A DNA stretch of 17,706 nucleotides from Thauera sp. (GCA_003446655.1 DMCZ01000099.1:11717-29422), one strand, 5' to 3'; positions 1 through 8,052 are shown, counted from the stretch's first letter. Translations and numbers: made by a program. The notes: generated by a model from the letters alone, not told the origin.

Positions 1-15
1 GCGATCGTCACGCCC

Positions 16-44
16 TTGCTCGTTCGCATGGGCATCAGTACACT
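16..44 (+). promoter_or_regulatory. possible sigma-70 promoter upstream of minC
   Basis: A TTGCTC hexamer at 16-21 and a TACACT hexamer at 39-44 are separated by exactly 17 bases, an acceptable sigma-70 arrangement about 28 bases before the minC ATG. Each hexamer matches 4 of 6 consensus positions. The site lies at the contig edge, so upstream context is missing. This is an inference from spacing and hexamers only. Confidence 0.3.
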
Positions 45-71
45 CGCTTGATTTTGAAGACCCTTCTGCCC

Positions 72-854
72 ATGTCCGCCACCGCGTCCGCCCGCCCCAT
101 CGAGTTCCGCAACACGACACTTGGTGCAACCGTGGCCCTGCTGCAGTCGGCGGAGCCCAGCACCCTGGCGGATGCAATGCACAAGATGCTCGGCGGCATG
201 CCGGACTTCTTCAACGACGAAGCGGTCATCCTCGATTTCGGCGCACTCGGACAGTTGCCTGATCGGGTCGACTGGGCAGGGCTGCAATCGCTGCTGCGGC
301 GATATCGCCTGCAGCCGATCGGCGTCATCCACTTGCCTGAAATGCATCATGAGCCGGCCCGCCGCGCCGGGCTGGCCTTGATCGACCCCTCGCACTTCGT
401 TGCCCAACCACCCGCCGAACCGGCACGCAAACCTGTTCCCGCACCAGCGCCCGCCCCGGCAGCCGCAACTACGGTGAATCCCCCCTCAGTCCCAGGGCCG
501 GCGACCGCCGCGCCGACCATGTTCGTCGACCGCCCGCTGCGCTCCGGGCAACAGGTCTATGCGCGCGGCACCGACCTGGTTCTGCTCGCAGGCGTCAGTC
601 CGGGTGCCGAGGTCATCGCCGACGGTAGCATCCACTGTTACGGCCCGCTGCGCGGCCGCGCCATCGCCGGCGCCCAGGGCGATCACGCCGCGCGCATACT
701 GGCCAGCAACTTCGGCCCGGAGCTCGTCTCCATCGCCGGCGTCTATCGCACTTTCGAGCGCGGCATCCCGGAGGCCTTTGCCGGCAAGCCAACCCTGGTC
801 CGTCTGAACGGCGCCGACCACACACTCAACATCGAAGCGCTGAAGCTCGACTGA
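72..854 (+). CDS. minC: septum site-determining protein MinC
   Basis: Inhibitor of FtsZ ring assembly that works with MinD to block division at the cell poles. The 260-residue product has the MinC layout: an N-terminal FtsZ-inhibiting domain (about residues 1-110, starting MSATASARPIEFRNTTLGA), a Pro/Ala-rich linker (about 115-150, PAPAPAPAAA) and a C-terminal beta-helix domain with the family signature SGQQVYARGTDLVLLAGVSPG followed by GSIHCYGPLRGRAIAG, used for dimerisation and MinD binding. I start it at ATG 72 because the homologous N-terminus begins there; a TTG at 48 would add eight residues. It is first in minC-minD-minE, 31 bases ahead of minD. Identification is firm from sequence and gene order. 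Confidence 0.96.
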   Translation: MSATASARPIEFRNTTLGATVALLQSAEPSTLADAMHKMLGGMPDFFNDEAVILDFGALGQLPDRVDWAGLQSLLRRYRLQPIGVIHLPEMHHEPARRAGLALIDPSHFVAQPPAEPARKPVPAPAPAPAAATTVNPPSVPGPATAAPTMFVDRPLRSGQQVYARGTDLVLLAGVSPGAEVIADGSIHCYGPLRGRAIAGAQGDHAARILASNFGPELVSIAGVYRTFERGIPEAFAGKPTLVRLNGADHTLNIEALKLD

Positions 855-885
855 GCCAGCGATACAGCATCAACAAGGGGAAATC

Positions 886-1698
886 GTGAGAGTCATCGTT
901 GTAACCTCCGGCAAGGGCGGCGTCGGCAAGACCACCACCAGTGCAGCATTCGCCTCGGGCCTTGCGCTGCGTGGCTTCAAGACCGCCGTCATCGACTTCG
1001 ACGTCGGGCTGCGCAACCTCGACCTCATCATGGGCTGCGAGCGCCGCGTGGTGTACGACTTGGTGAACGTGGTCAATGGCGAAGCGCGGCTCAATCAGGC
1101 GCTGATCAAGGACAAGCACTGCGAGAACCTTTTCGTGCTCCCCGCCTCGCAGACTCGCGACAAGGATGCGCTGACCGAGGAAGGCGTCGAGAAGGTGCTC
1201 GCCGAGCTCGAGCACATGGGCTTCGAATACGTGGTCTGCGATTCGCCGGCCGGCATCGAGCGCGGGGCGGTGATGGCGCTCACCTTCGCCGACGAGGCGA
1301 TCGTCACCACCAACCCTGAAGTCTCCTCCGTGCGCGACTCGGACCGCATCCTCGGCATACTGCAGAGCAAGTCCAAGCGCGCCCGCGACGGTGGCGAGCC
1401 GGTGAAGGAGCACCTGCTGATCACACGGTACTCGCCCAAGCGCGTGGACGACGGCGAGATGCTGTCCTACAAGGACGTGCAGGAGCTGCTGCGTGTGCCC
1501 CTGCTCGGCGTCATCCCGGAATCGGAATCGGTGCTGCACGCTTCGAATCAGGGCACACCCGCCATCCATCTCAAGGGCACGGACGTTGCCGAAGCCTACG
1601 CCGACGTCGTCAGCCGCTTCCTGGGCGAGGAGCGCCCGCTGCGCTTCGTCAACTACGAGAAGCCTGGCCTGATCAAGCGCCTGTTCGGAGGCAAATGA
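886..1698 (+). CDS. minD: septum site-determining ATPase MinD
   Basis: Membrane-cycling ATPase of the ParA/MinD family that recruits MinC to the membrane and is released by MinE. The 270-residue protein has the deviant Walker A motif GKGGVGKTT (residues 10-18), a switch I region VIDFDVGLRNLDLIMG, Walker B-like YVVCDSPAGIERG, and a C-terminal amphipathic membrane-targeting helix, PGLIKRLFGGK. It starts with GTG at 886, preceded by an AAGGGG ribosome binding site at 875-880 five bases upstream. It ends one base before minE, so the two are probably translationally coupled. Length and every motif match active MinD; nothing looks damaged. Confidence 0.98.
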   Translation: MRVIVVTSGKGGVGKTTTSAAFASGLALRGFKTAVIDFDVGLRNLDLIMGCERRVVYDLVNVVNGEARLNQALIKDKHCENLFVLPASQTRDKDALTEEGVEKVLAELEHMGFEYVVCDSPAGIERGAVMALTFADEAIVTTNPEVSSVRDSDRILGILQSKSKRARDGGEPVKEHLLITRYSPKRVDDGEMLSYKDVQELLRVPLLGVIPESESVLHASNQGTPAIHLKGTDVAEAYADVVSRFLGEERPLRFVNYEKPGLIKRLFGGK

Positions 1699-1699
1699 C

Positions 1700-1960
1700 A
1701 TGTCCTTCCTGTCCAAGCTGTTCGGTGAGAAGAAGAAGACCGCGGAGATCGCCAAGAACCGGCTGTCGCTTCTGATCGCCCACGAGCGTTCAGGCGGCAG
1801 CCCGACCGTCGATTTTCTGCCCGCGCTGCAGCGCGAACTGATCGAAGTCATCTCGAAGTACGTCTCGGTCAATCCGGACGACATCAAGGTCCATCTGGAC
1901 AAGCAGGACAACATGGACGTCCTCGAGGTGAACATCGTGCTGCCGGAGCAGAACCGCTGA
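1700..1960 (+). CDS. minE: cell division topological specificity factor MinE
   Basis: Small partner (86 residues) that stimulates MinD ATPase activity and gives the Min system its pole-to-pole oscillation, confining septation to mid-cell. The N-terminus MSFLSKLFGEKK is the amphipathic membrane-binding segment, and AKNRLSLLIAHER is the anti-MinCD helix that contacts MinD. The rest (LQRELIEVISKYV onward) is the dimerising topological-specificity domain. A GGAGG at 1687-1691, inside the end of minD, is its ribosome binding site. Its stop codon is only nine bases before a tRNA gene, so the tRNA may be processed from the min transcript. Confidence 0.97.
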   Translation: MSFLSKLFGEKKKTAEIAKNRLSLLIAHERSGGSPTVDFLPALQRELIEVISKYVSVNPDDIKVHLDKQDNMDVLEVNIVLPEQNR

Positions 1961-1969
1961 AGCCCATGC

Positions 1970-2054
1970 GCCCGGATGGTGAAACTGGTAGACACAAGGG
2001 ACTTAAAATCCCTCGGCGCAAGCCGTGCGGGTTCGATCCCCGCTCCGGGCACCA
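1970..2054 (+). tRNA. tRNA-Leu (anticodon UAA)
   Basis: The 85-base sequence folds as a class II tRNA. The acceptor arms GCCCGGA and TCCGGGC pair fully and are followed by A and an encoded CCA. The anticodon stem AGGGA/TCCCT holds the loop CTTAAAA with anticodon TAA at 2004-2006. A long variable arm (about CGGCGCAAGCCG) and the T-loop motif GGTTCGATCCC are present. Long variable arm plus anticodon UAA identify leucine. It begins nine bases after minE with no obvious promoter of its own. Confidence 0.97.
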
Positions 2055-2074
2055 GCTGCCGTCATCCCTGTCAA

Positions 2075-2104
2075 CGCAATGCGTGGCACGTGGCTGCCAT
2101 TGCG
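2075..2104 (+). terminator. possible hairpin downstream of tRNA-Leu
   Basis: CGCAATG at 2075-2081 and CATTGCG at 2098-2104 are inverted copies, with an inner GGCA/TGCC pair, giving an imperfect hairpin 20 bases after the tRNA. No T-run follows, so an intrinsic terminator is only a weak possibility. It could instead be an RNA-processing structure. Confidence 0.25.
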
Positions 2105-2126
2105 CTTGCACGGTGTGTGACCCGAC

Positions 2127-2452
2127 ATGATCGTCCTTGACCTCTCCTGCGCCAACGCCCACCGCTTCGAGGGCTGGTTCGCCTCCATCGAGGCTTTTGA
2201 GGCGCAGCGCTCGCAAGGTCTCCTGAGTTGTCCGGAGTGCAACGTCACCGAGGTGCGGCGCCTGCCTAGCGCGCCTTACGTGCAGACGCGCCATGCGCCA
2301 TCAGCGGCCACTTCAGGCACCCAGGCGACCTCTGCATCCGCGTCGGCAGCCAAGCTGCCCGCCATGCCAGTACCTAGCCCCATCATGCCTGCAACCGCGG
2401 CGGTGGCCGAGCTCCTCGGCACCTTGCGTCGCATGGCGAAATCCGCCGAGAA
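2127..2452 (+). pseudogene. DUF1178 family protein, 3' end removed by transposon
   Basis: The first 108 or so codons match the DUF1178 family, small proteins of unknown function that are common in proteobacteria. The N-terminus MIVLDLSCANAHRFEGWF and the SCPECN motif (a likely metal-binding CxxC) are family hallmarks, followed by RRLPSAPYVQT and the start of the helical region (AAVAELLGTLRRMAKSAE). The sequence then runs straight into a 38-bp Tn3-family terminal repeat at 2453, and the reading frame continues through the repeat to a stop at 2489. Family members are usually around 140-150 residues, so roughly the last third is lost. The other half of the gene is nowhere in this window, so the transposon's second junction cannot be checked. 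Confidence 0.85.
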
Positions 2453-2490
2453 GGGGTCGTCTCAGAAAACGGAGAATAAAGCACGTTAAG
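2453..2490. repeat. 38-bp terminal inverted repeat of Tn3-family transposon
   Basis: The sequence begins GGGGTCGTCTCAGAAAACGG and ends GCACGTTAAG, which is the form I recall for Tn21-subgroup ends. The tnpA stop codon lies inside its inner edge, as is usual in this subgroup. The five bases outside it, GAGAA at 2448-2452, would be one copy of a target duplication; the partner copy is not in the window. Confidence 0.92.
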
Positions 2491-5452
2491 CCGATGGCAT
2501 TGGTCGCAGCGGTCTGAACTTACCTGCGCCGATCTTGGCGCTGCTGCGCCACAGGTAATCGCCGGTCAGGTTGATGTGCTCCCAGCCCAGCGGCGACAGG
2601 TACTGCAACAGGGCGTCATCGACAGCGTGGCCATGCCCACGCAAGGCGTTCGCCGCCCGCTCCAGATAGACCGTGTTCCACAACACGATGGCGGCCGTCA
2701 ACAGGTTGAGGCCGCTGGCCCGGTAGCGTTGCTGCTCGAAACTGCGGTCGCGTATTTCGCCCAGGCGGTTGAAGAACACGGCACGGGCCAGCGCGTTTCG
2801 GGCCTCGCCCTTGTTCAGCCCGGCATGCACGCGGCGGCGCAGCTCGACGCTTTGCAGCCAGTCCAGAATGAACAGCGTGCGCTCGATGCGCCCCAACTCG
2901 CGCAAGGCCACGGCAAGTCCGTTCTGGCGCGGGTAGCTGCCAAGCTTCCTGAGCATCAGCGAGGCCGTCACCGTCCCCTGCTTGATCGAGGTGGCCAGCC
3001 GCAGGATGTCGTCCCAATGGGCACGGACATGCTTGATGTTGAGCGTGCCGCCAATCATGGGCTTCAGCGCCTCATAGGCAGCCTCGCCCTTCGGGATGTA
3101 GAGCTTGGTGTCGCCCAGATCGCGGATGCGCGGCGCGAAGCGAAAGCCCAGCAGGTGCATCAGCGCGAACACGTGATCGGTGAAGCCCGCCGTATCGGTG
3201 TAGTGCTCTTCGATGCGAAGGTCGGATTCGTGGTGTAGCAGGCCGTCGAGCACGTAGGTCGAGTCGCGCACGCCGACGTTGAGCACCTTGGTGTGGAACG
3301 GCGTGTACTGGTCGGAGATGTGGGTGTAGAACGTTCGCCCAGGGCTGCTGCCGTATTTCGGGTTGATGTGGCCCGTGCTCACGGCCTTGCTGCCGGTTCG
3401 GAAATTCTGGCCATCCGACGAGGACGTGGTGCCGTCGCCCCAGTGTTCTGCAAAGGGATGCCGGAACTGCGCATTGACCAGCTCAGCCAGCGCCGTCGAG
3501 TACGTTTCATCGCGGATGTGCCAAGCCTGCAGCCAGGCCAGCTTGGCGTAGGTCGTGCCGGGGCAGGATTCCGCCATCTTGGTCAGGCCGAGGTTGATTG
3601 CGTCGGCCAGGATAGTGGTCAGCAGCAGGTTCTTGTCTTTGGCTAGGTCACCCGACTTGAGGTGCGTGAAGTGACGGGTGAAGCCCGTCCACTCGTCCAC
3701 TTCCAGAAGCAGCTCGGTGATCTTGACGTGCGGCAGGATCATCGCCGTCTGGTCAATCAGGGCCTGCGCGGTGTCGGGCACCGCCGCATCGAGCGGCGTG
3801 ATCTTCAGACCTGACCCCGTGATGATGGCGTCCGGCAGTTCGTTGGCCAGCGCCATGCAGTTGACCGTGGCGAGCTGGGTTTCCAGCAGCGTCAGCCGGT
3901 CGTGCAGGTATTGGTCGCAGTCGGTGGCCACGGCCAGCGGCAATTCGCGGGCCTGCTTGAGGCTGGCGAACTTCGCGGGCGGGACCAGGTAGTCCTCGAA
4001 GTCCTTGAACTGGCGCGAGCCTTGCACCCAGATGTCGCCCGAGCGCAGCGCGTTCTTCAGCTCCGACAGTGCGCACAGTTCGTAGTAGCGCCGGTCGATG
4101 CCGGTGTCGGTCATCACCAGCTTCTGCCATCGCGGCTTGATGAAGTCGGTCGGCGCATCGACGGGCACCTTGCGGGCATTGTCGCTGTTCATGCCGCGTA
4201 GCACCTCGATGGCGTCGAGCACGTTCTTGGCGGCAGGCGCGGCCCGCAGCTTGAGCACGTTGAGGAATTCTGGCGCGTAGCGGCGCAACGTTGCGTAGTT
4301 CTCGCCGATGCGATGCAGGAAATCGAAGTCCTCGGGCTGCGCGAGCCGCTGCGCCTCAGTGACGCTCTCGGCAAAGGCGTCCCACGACATGACCGCCTCG
4401 ATGGCGGCAAACGGGTCGCTGCCCGCCTGCTTGGCCTCGATCAGCGCCTGGCCGATGCGGCCGAACAGGCGCACCTTGGCATTGATCGCTTTGCCGGCTG
4501 CCTGGAACTGCTGTTGATGCTTGTTCCTGGCAGCGTTGAACAGTTTGCCGAGAATCCGATCGTGCAGGTCGATGATTTCGTCGGTGACGGTGGCCATGCC
4601 CTCGATGGCGAGTGCCACCAAGGTGGCGTAGCGGCGCTGTGGCTCGAACTTTGCCAGGTCGGCGGGCGTCATCTGGCCGCCCTCGCGAGCGATCTTCAGC
4701 AGGCGGTTCTGATGTACCAGGCGCTCGATGCCGGAAGGCAGATCGAGTGCCTGCCACGCCTTGAGGCGGTCGATGTGTTCAAGCATGTGCCGCGAGTTCG
4801 GCTTGGCTGGAGACTGACGCAGCCAGGCCAGCCAGGTCGCCTTGCCGCTCTCACGGCGCTTGAGCAGATCGTCGAGGCGGCGGCGATGCGCGTCCGACAG
4901 CGGATCGACCAAGGCGTCGTAGATGCGCCGGTTGGCGCGGGTGATCGCCTCGGCGCAGATGCGCTCGATGGCGTTTAACGCGGGCAGGATGATCGACTGC
5001 CGCTGCAGATGGTCGATCACGGCATCGGCCAGCACGACGCCTTTGTCGGTTTGCATGGCTAATTCGGTCAGCGTCCGTACCGCCTGCCGGTAGTGGCTCA
5101 TCGTGAAGGTCTGAAAGCCGAATACCGTTTGCAGCTCGATCAAGTGCTCGCGCCGGGTCTGTTCCCGCTGCCCATACTCGCCCCAGCTTTCGACGCCGAC
5201 CTTGAGCTGGTCGGCGATCAGTTTCAGCAATGGCGGGAACGGCGACTGATCGACGCCAAGGATGATGCCGGGAAAGCGCAAGTAGGAAAGCTGAACGGCG
5301 AAGCCGAGGCGGTTGGCCGAGCCGCGCCGCTGCCGGATAATGGAAAGGTCAGACTCGCTGAACGTGTAGTGACGGATCAACTCATCCTTGGTGTCCGGCA
5401 ACGCCAGCAGGCTTTCGCGCTCGGCAGCAGACAGGATCGAACGGCGAGGCAT
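2486..5452 (-). CDS. tnpA: Tn3-family transposase TnpA
   Basis: Full-length 988-residue DDE transposase that binds the 38-bp ends and carries out replicative transposition to a cointegrate. The N-terminus (MPRRSILSAAERESLLALP) and length match Tn21/Tn501-type transposases. Catalytic acidic residues can be placed: Asp680 in GDGTTSSSDGQNF, an Asp at 753 or 759 in HYTDTAGFTDH, and Glu883 in NKGEARNALARAVFF. The spacing agrees with other Tn3-family enzymes. The start ATG is one base after the tnpR stop, so the two genes are co-transcribed and coupled. No stop or frameshift is seen, so the protein looks functional, although the transposon lacks its second end here. Confidence 0.97.
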   Translation of the reverse strand: MPRRSILSAAERESLLALPDTKDELIRHYTFSESDLSIIRQRRGSANRLGFAVQLSYLRFPGIILGVDQSPFPPLLKLIADQLKVGVESWGEYGQREQTRREHLIELQTVFGFQTFTMSHYRQAVRTLTELAMQTDKGVVLADAVIDHLQRQSIILPALNAIERICAEAITRANRRIYDALVDPLSDAHRRRLDDLLKRRESGKATWLAWLRQSPAKPNSRHMLEHIDRLKAWQALDLPSGIERLVHQNRLLKIAREGGQMTPADLAKFEPQRRYATLVALAIEGMATVTDEIIDLHDRILGKLFNAARNKHQQQFQAAGKAINAKVRLFGRIGQALIEAKQAGSDPFAAIEAVMSWDAFAESVTEAQRLAQPEDFDFLHRIGENYATLRRYAPEFLNVLKLRAAPAAKNVLDAIEVLRGMNSDNARKVPVDAPTDFIKPRWQKLVMTDTGIDRRYYELCALSELKNALRSGDIWVQGSRQFKDFEDYLVPPAKFASLKQARELPLAVATDCDQYLHDRLTLLETQLATVNCMALANELPDAIITGSGLKITPLDAAVPDTAQALIDQTAMILPHVKITELLLEVDEWTGFTRHFTHLKSGDLAKDKNLLLTTILADAINLGLTKMAESCPGTTYAKLAWLQAWHIRDETYSTALAELVNAQFRHPFAEHWGDGTTSSSDGQNFRTGSKAVSTGHINPKYGSSPGRTFYTHISDQYTPFHTKVLNVGVRDSTYVLDGLLHHESDLRIEEHYTDTAGFTDHVFALMHLLGFRFAPRIRDLGDTKLYIPKGEAAYEALKPMIGGTLNIKHVRAHWDDILRLATSIKQGTVTASLMLRKLGSYPRQNGLAVALRELGRIERTLFILDWLQSVELRRRVHAGLNKGEARNALARAVFFNRLGEIRDRSFEQQRYRASGLNLLTAAIVLWNTVYLERAANALRGHGHAVDDALLQYLSPLGWEHINLTGDYLWRSSAKIGAGKFRPLRPMPSA

Positions 5453-5453
5453 G

Positions 5454-6011
5454 TCAGGTTTCTCGCAAGTACTGGTAAAGCGTTTCGCGGCTGATGCCGA
5501 ACTCGCGGGCGAGCTTGGCCTTCTGCTCGCCCGCCGCGATACGCCGTTTCAGTTCCTCGATCTTTTCACTGTTCAGAGACTTCTTGCGCCCCCGATAGGC
5601 CCCGCGCTGCTTGGCGAGCGCGATCCCCTCGCGCTGCCGCTCGCGGATGAGCGCCCGCTCGAACTCAGCGAAGGCGCCCATCACCGACAGCATCAGGTTC
5701 GCCATCGGCGAATCCTCGCCGGTGAAAGTCAGGGACTCCTTGACGAATTCGATGCGCACGCCGCGCTGGGTGAGGCCCTGCACCAGGCGGCGAAGGTCAT
5801 CGAGGTTGCGCGCCAGGCGATCCATGCTGTGCACCACCACCGTGTCGCCCTCACGCACAAAGGCGAGCAGTCGCTCCAACTCGGGGCGCTGTATGTCCTT
5901 TCCCGACGCCTTGTCGGTGAACAGCCGGTCCACCGTGACCTGCTCGAGTTGGCGTTCCGGGTTCTGGTCGAAGCTGCTGACCCGGACGTAGCCGATACGC
6001 TGACCGTGCAA
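5454..6011 (-). CDS. tnpR: Tn3-family resolvase TnpR (serine recombinase)
   Basis: Site-specific serine recombinase that resolves cointegrates at res. From the TTG at 6011 the protein is 185 residues and begins MHGQRIGYVRVSSFDQN, with the nucleophilic serine near residue 12. It includes SMDRLARNLDDLRRLV and the GEDSPMANLMLSVMGAFAEFER helix region, and ends in a helix-turn-helix (KAKLAREFGISRETLYQYL). I choose TTG because an AGGAGG sequence (6016-6021 on the complement) sits four bases upstream and family members start at this position. The ATG at 6071 would add 20 unrelated residues and run into res. It is followed one base later by tnpA. Confidence 0.93.
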   Translation of the reverse strand: MHGQRIGYVRVSSFDQNPERQLEQVTVDRLFTDKASGKDIQRPELERLLAFVREGDTVVVHSMDRLARNLDDLRRLVQGLTQRGVRIEFVKESLTFTGEDSPMANLMLSVMGAFAEFERALIRERQREGIALAKQRGAYRGRKKSLNSEKIEELKRRIAAGEQKAKLAREFGISRETLYQYLRET

Positions 6012-6021
6012 GGGGCCTCCT

Positions 6022-6240
6022 GCGGGCGATGTGTCAGGAACAAATCTATAACCCTTGGCGGCATGCGTCAATCAATGCGTGATAGGACTCTATCCTGACG
6101 CATTGGTGCCGGGCGACCTGACGCCCGGTTAGGGTATAGCCTAGATTGACATGCGCGATGCAACCCTTAACTTGCTTGCACCTATCGTTTCCATGCTAGC
6201 TTTATCGTAACGCTAAAGAAATTGGGCTTAATGCCGAACA
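6022..6240. promoter_or_regulatory. res recombination region and tnpR/mcp divergent control region
   Basis: This stretch lies between the divergent tnpR and chemoreceptor genes, where Tn21-subgroup elements carry res with three resolvase-binding subsites. Several imperfect palindromes are visible: one arm pair CAATGCGT/ACGCATTG at about 6073-6105, a hairpin CCGGGCG/CGCCCGG at about 6110-6130, and further TGACATGCG-like motifs near 6148. I cannot assign subsites I-III or the exact crossover dinucleotide by eye. Resolvase bound here would also be expected to repress tnpR. Confidence 0.6.
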
Positions 6241-6274
6241 CAATAAAATAAAACAGCCAACCCTTGAGGCTCTT

Positions 6275-6783
6275 ATGCGCCAGAATTTACCAGTGACGGG
6301 TCGAAACTTAGAACTCCCAAAAGATGCCAATATTCTTTCGACTACCTCCCCTCAAAGCCATATCACGTACGTTAATCCAGACTTCATTAAAATCAGTGGT
6401 TTCACTGAGGAAGAACTATTAGGCCAGCCTCACAACATCGTAAGACACCCAGATATGCCGCCTGCTGCATTTGAGCATATGTGGAGTACATTAAAATCTG
6501 GCCGCTCATGGATGGGGCTAATAAAAAATCGCTGTAAAAATGGCGACCACTATTGGGTAAGTGCTTATGTAACGCCAATAGCTAAGAATGGTTCGATTGT
6601 TGAATACCAGTCTGTAAGGACCAAGCCTGAACCTGAGCAGGTTTTGGCTGCGGAAAAATTATATGCTCAATTGAGAAGCGGGAAGGCCGCGAGGCCGAAA
6701 TTGGCTGCTAGCTTTTCCGTGAAAATACTCTTGCTCATATGGGGTAGTATTATATCAAGCGCAATGGCTGCCGGCATGCTTAC
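6275..6783 (+). pseudogene. PAS-domain methyl-accepting chemotaxis protein, N-terminal fragment
   Basis: About 169 native codons of an Aer-type chemoreceptor remain. Residues about 20-120 form a PAS domain (THITYVNPDF-like SHITYVNPDFIKISGFTEEELLGQPHN, then MPPAAFEHMW, GRSWMGLIKNRCKNGDHYWV), followed by a linker and one hydrophobic segment (VKILLLIWGSIISSAMAAGML). The HAMP and signalling domains are missing because an ISAs1-family element enters at 6784. The last six codons before the stop at 6805 are encoded by the IS repeat. A GAGG (6266-6269) precedes the ATG. The gene is clearly richer in A+T than its surroundings, which suggests a separate origin as transposon cargo. Tn1721-type elements carry a comparable gene, which supports the assignment. 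Confidence 0.85.
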
Positions 6784-6802
6784 CAGGGCCATCGCACTCG
6801 AA
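6784..6802 (+). repeat. left terminal inverted repeat of ISAs1-family element
   Basis: The 19 bases CAGGGCCATCGCACTCGAA are identical to the reverse complement of 8034-8052. The repeat supplies the stop codon that ends the truncated chemoreceptor frame at 6805. Confidence 0.93.
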
Positions 6803-6939
6803 TGACATGGCCTTTTTGAGATTTTCCAAAAAAGTTTTTCACGTTCAATAGGTTATGCAGTCATCTTGTGAACCCTCTCGAAAACGCGTCTACTCTCGTC
6901 TTTTGGGCGATGGAAATGCGCGGAGCGGGAGTCAGTCTG

Positions 6940-8031
6940 ATGGAGAAACTCAGTGAGCTTGAAGATCCTCGCCAGCCGAGTAACGGCACCCGCCACGACT
7001 TCCGGGAGATCCTGGTGATCGCTGTGTGCGCCATGCTCTCGGACGCCGATAGTTTCGAGGACATCGCGCTGTGGGGTCGGCTCAAGGCCGACTGGCTGCG
7101 GCGTTTTCTGGTACTCAAGAACGGGATCCCTTCGCAGGACACGTTTCTGCGTGTGTTCCGGGTGCTCGACCCGAAGCAGTTCGAATCGGTGTTCCGGCGT
7201 TGGGTGGGCGGGATCGTTGGCGCACTCGATGGCGTGATGGCCGTCGACGGCAAGACGCTGCGCCGTTCGGGCGATGGTGATGCGCCGCCGGTGCACATGG
7301 TGAGCGCGTTCTCGACCGAGCTCGGGCTGGTGCTGGGTCAGGAGAAAGTGGCCGGCAAGAGCAACGAGATCACCGCCATTCCGGAGCTGCTCGAAGCCTT
7401 GCACATCAAGGGCTTGCTCGTGAGTATCGATGCCATGGGCTGCCAGCGTGAGATTGCCGCCAAGATCACAGAGAAGGGGGCGGACTACCTGCTCGCGGTC
7501 AAGGGCAACCAGCCTACGCTGCATCAGCAGGTGCGCGATCTGATCAGCGATGCGCAGGTCGCCAACGACGGCTTCAAACACGTGGACAAGTCCCATGGCA
7601 GGACGGTGATGCAGCTCAGTTGGGTTGCCGCCAGCGGCAAAGAGATCGACGCCGAGCTGTGGCCGGGCTGCAAGACGGTCGGCTGCATCGTCTCGCAGCG
7701 GGTGGTCGGCGAGAAGGTCGCCGAGCTTGAGGAGCGTTACTACATCAGCTCGCGCAAACTCACCGCTGAAGAACTGGCCAAGACCGTGCGCGCGCACTGG
7801 GCCATTGAGAATCGCCTGCACTGGATGCTCGACGTCTGCTTCGGTGAAGACGACTGCATGATTCGCAAGGACAACGCACCGCAGAACCTCTCGCTGCTCA
7901 AGAAGATCGTGCTGAACCTGATTCGTGCGGACAAGACCGACACCGCCAAGACGAGCCTGCGACTAAAGCGCAAGCGGGCGGCCTGGGATGACGATATCCG
8001 TATGAAAATGCTCGGAATTCATCCGTTATGA
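6940..8031 (+). CDS. ISAs1-family transposase (DDE)
   Basis: Transposase of the ISAs1/H-repeat type. Near the start LSELEDPRQ and later DFREILVIAVCAMLSDADSFEDIALWG are family hallmarks, as is FLVLKNGIPSQDTFLRVF. The catalytic triad is visible as Asp in VMAVDGKTLRRSGD, Asp in LLVSIDAMGCQREIA and Glu in WAIENRLHWMLDVCFGEDDC. I prefer ATG 6940 (363 residues) because GGGAG at 6927-6931 lies eight bases upstream and homologous proteins begin about here. GTG 6868 and ATG 6910 are in-frame alternatives giving up to 387 residues. No internal damage is seen, so the element could be active. Confidence 0.93.
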   Translation: MEKLSELEDPRQPSNGTRHDFREILVIAVCAMLSDADSFEDIALWGRLKADWLRRFLVLKNGIPSQDTFLRVFRVLDPKQFESVFRRWVGGIVGALDGVMAVDGKTLRRSGDGDAPPVHMVSAFSTELGLVLGQEKVAGKSNEITAIPELLEALHIKGLLVSIDAMGCQREIAAKITEKGADYLLAVKGNQPTLHQQVRDLISDAQVANDGFKHVDKSHGRTVMQLSWVAASGKEIDAELWPGCKTVGCIVSQRVVGEKVAELEERYYISSRKLTAEELAKTVRAHWAIENRLHWMLDVCFGEDDCMIRKDNAPQNLSLLKKIVLNLIRADKTDTAKTSLRLKRKRAAWDDDIRMKMLGIHPL

Positions 8032-8033
8032 CT

Positions 8034-8052
8034 TTCGAGTGCGATGGCCCTG
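8034..8052 (-). repeat. right terminal inverted repeat of ISAs1-family element
   Basis: Perfect 19-bp inverted copy of 6784-6802. It begins three bases after the transposase stop codon. Confidence 0.93.

Larger units (their letters stand above)
2453..6783 (-). mobile_element. Tn3-family (Tn21/Tn1722-like) transposon, one end only
   Basis: The order terminal repeat, tnpA, tnpR, res region, then a divergent chemoreceptor-like gene is that of Tn1722/Tn1721-type members of the Tn21 subgroup, in which a methyl-accepting chemotaxis protein is the passenger. The outer repeat at 2453 is complete. No second 38-bp repeat appears elsewhere in the window. The element is cut inside the passenger gene by the ISAs1 element at 6784, beyond which unrelated sequence follows. 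As shown here it lacks one end. Confidence 0.85.
6784..8052 (+). mobile_element. ISAs1-family insertion sequence (about 1.27 kb)
   Basis: One transposase gene is bracketed by 19-bp perfect terminal inverted repeats, CAGGGCCATCGCACTCGAA at 6784-6802 and its complement at 8034-8052. One further matching base lies outside each end. The CAGGG terminus and the transposase type fit the ISAs1 family. The flanking bases (ATGCTTAC on the left, GCCAGCCG on the right) do not match, so there is no target duplication. The left flank is transposon cargo and the right flank is an unrelated dehydrogenase locus. Confidence 0.93.

Noticed and set aside
826..2052. 408-codon minus-strand open frame opposite minD and minE
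   Set aside because: It overlaps three secure genes and has no family motifs. It is a mirror frame typical of GC-rich coding DNA.
6012..6071. TnpR start at ATG 6071
   Set aside because: It would add 20 residues absent from the family and overlap res. TTG 6011 has AGGAGG just upstream and gives the expected length.
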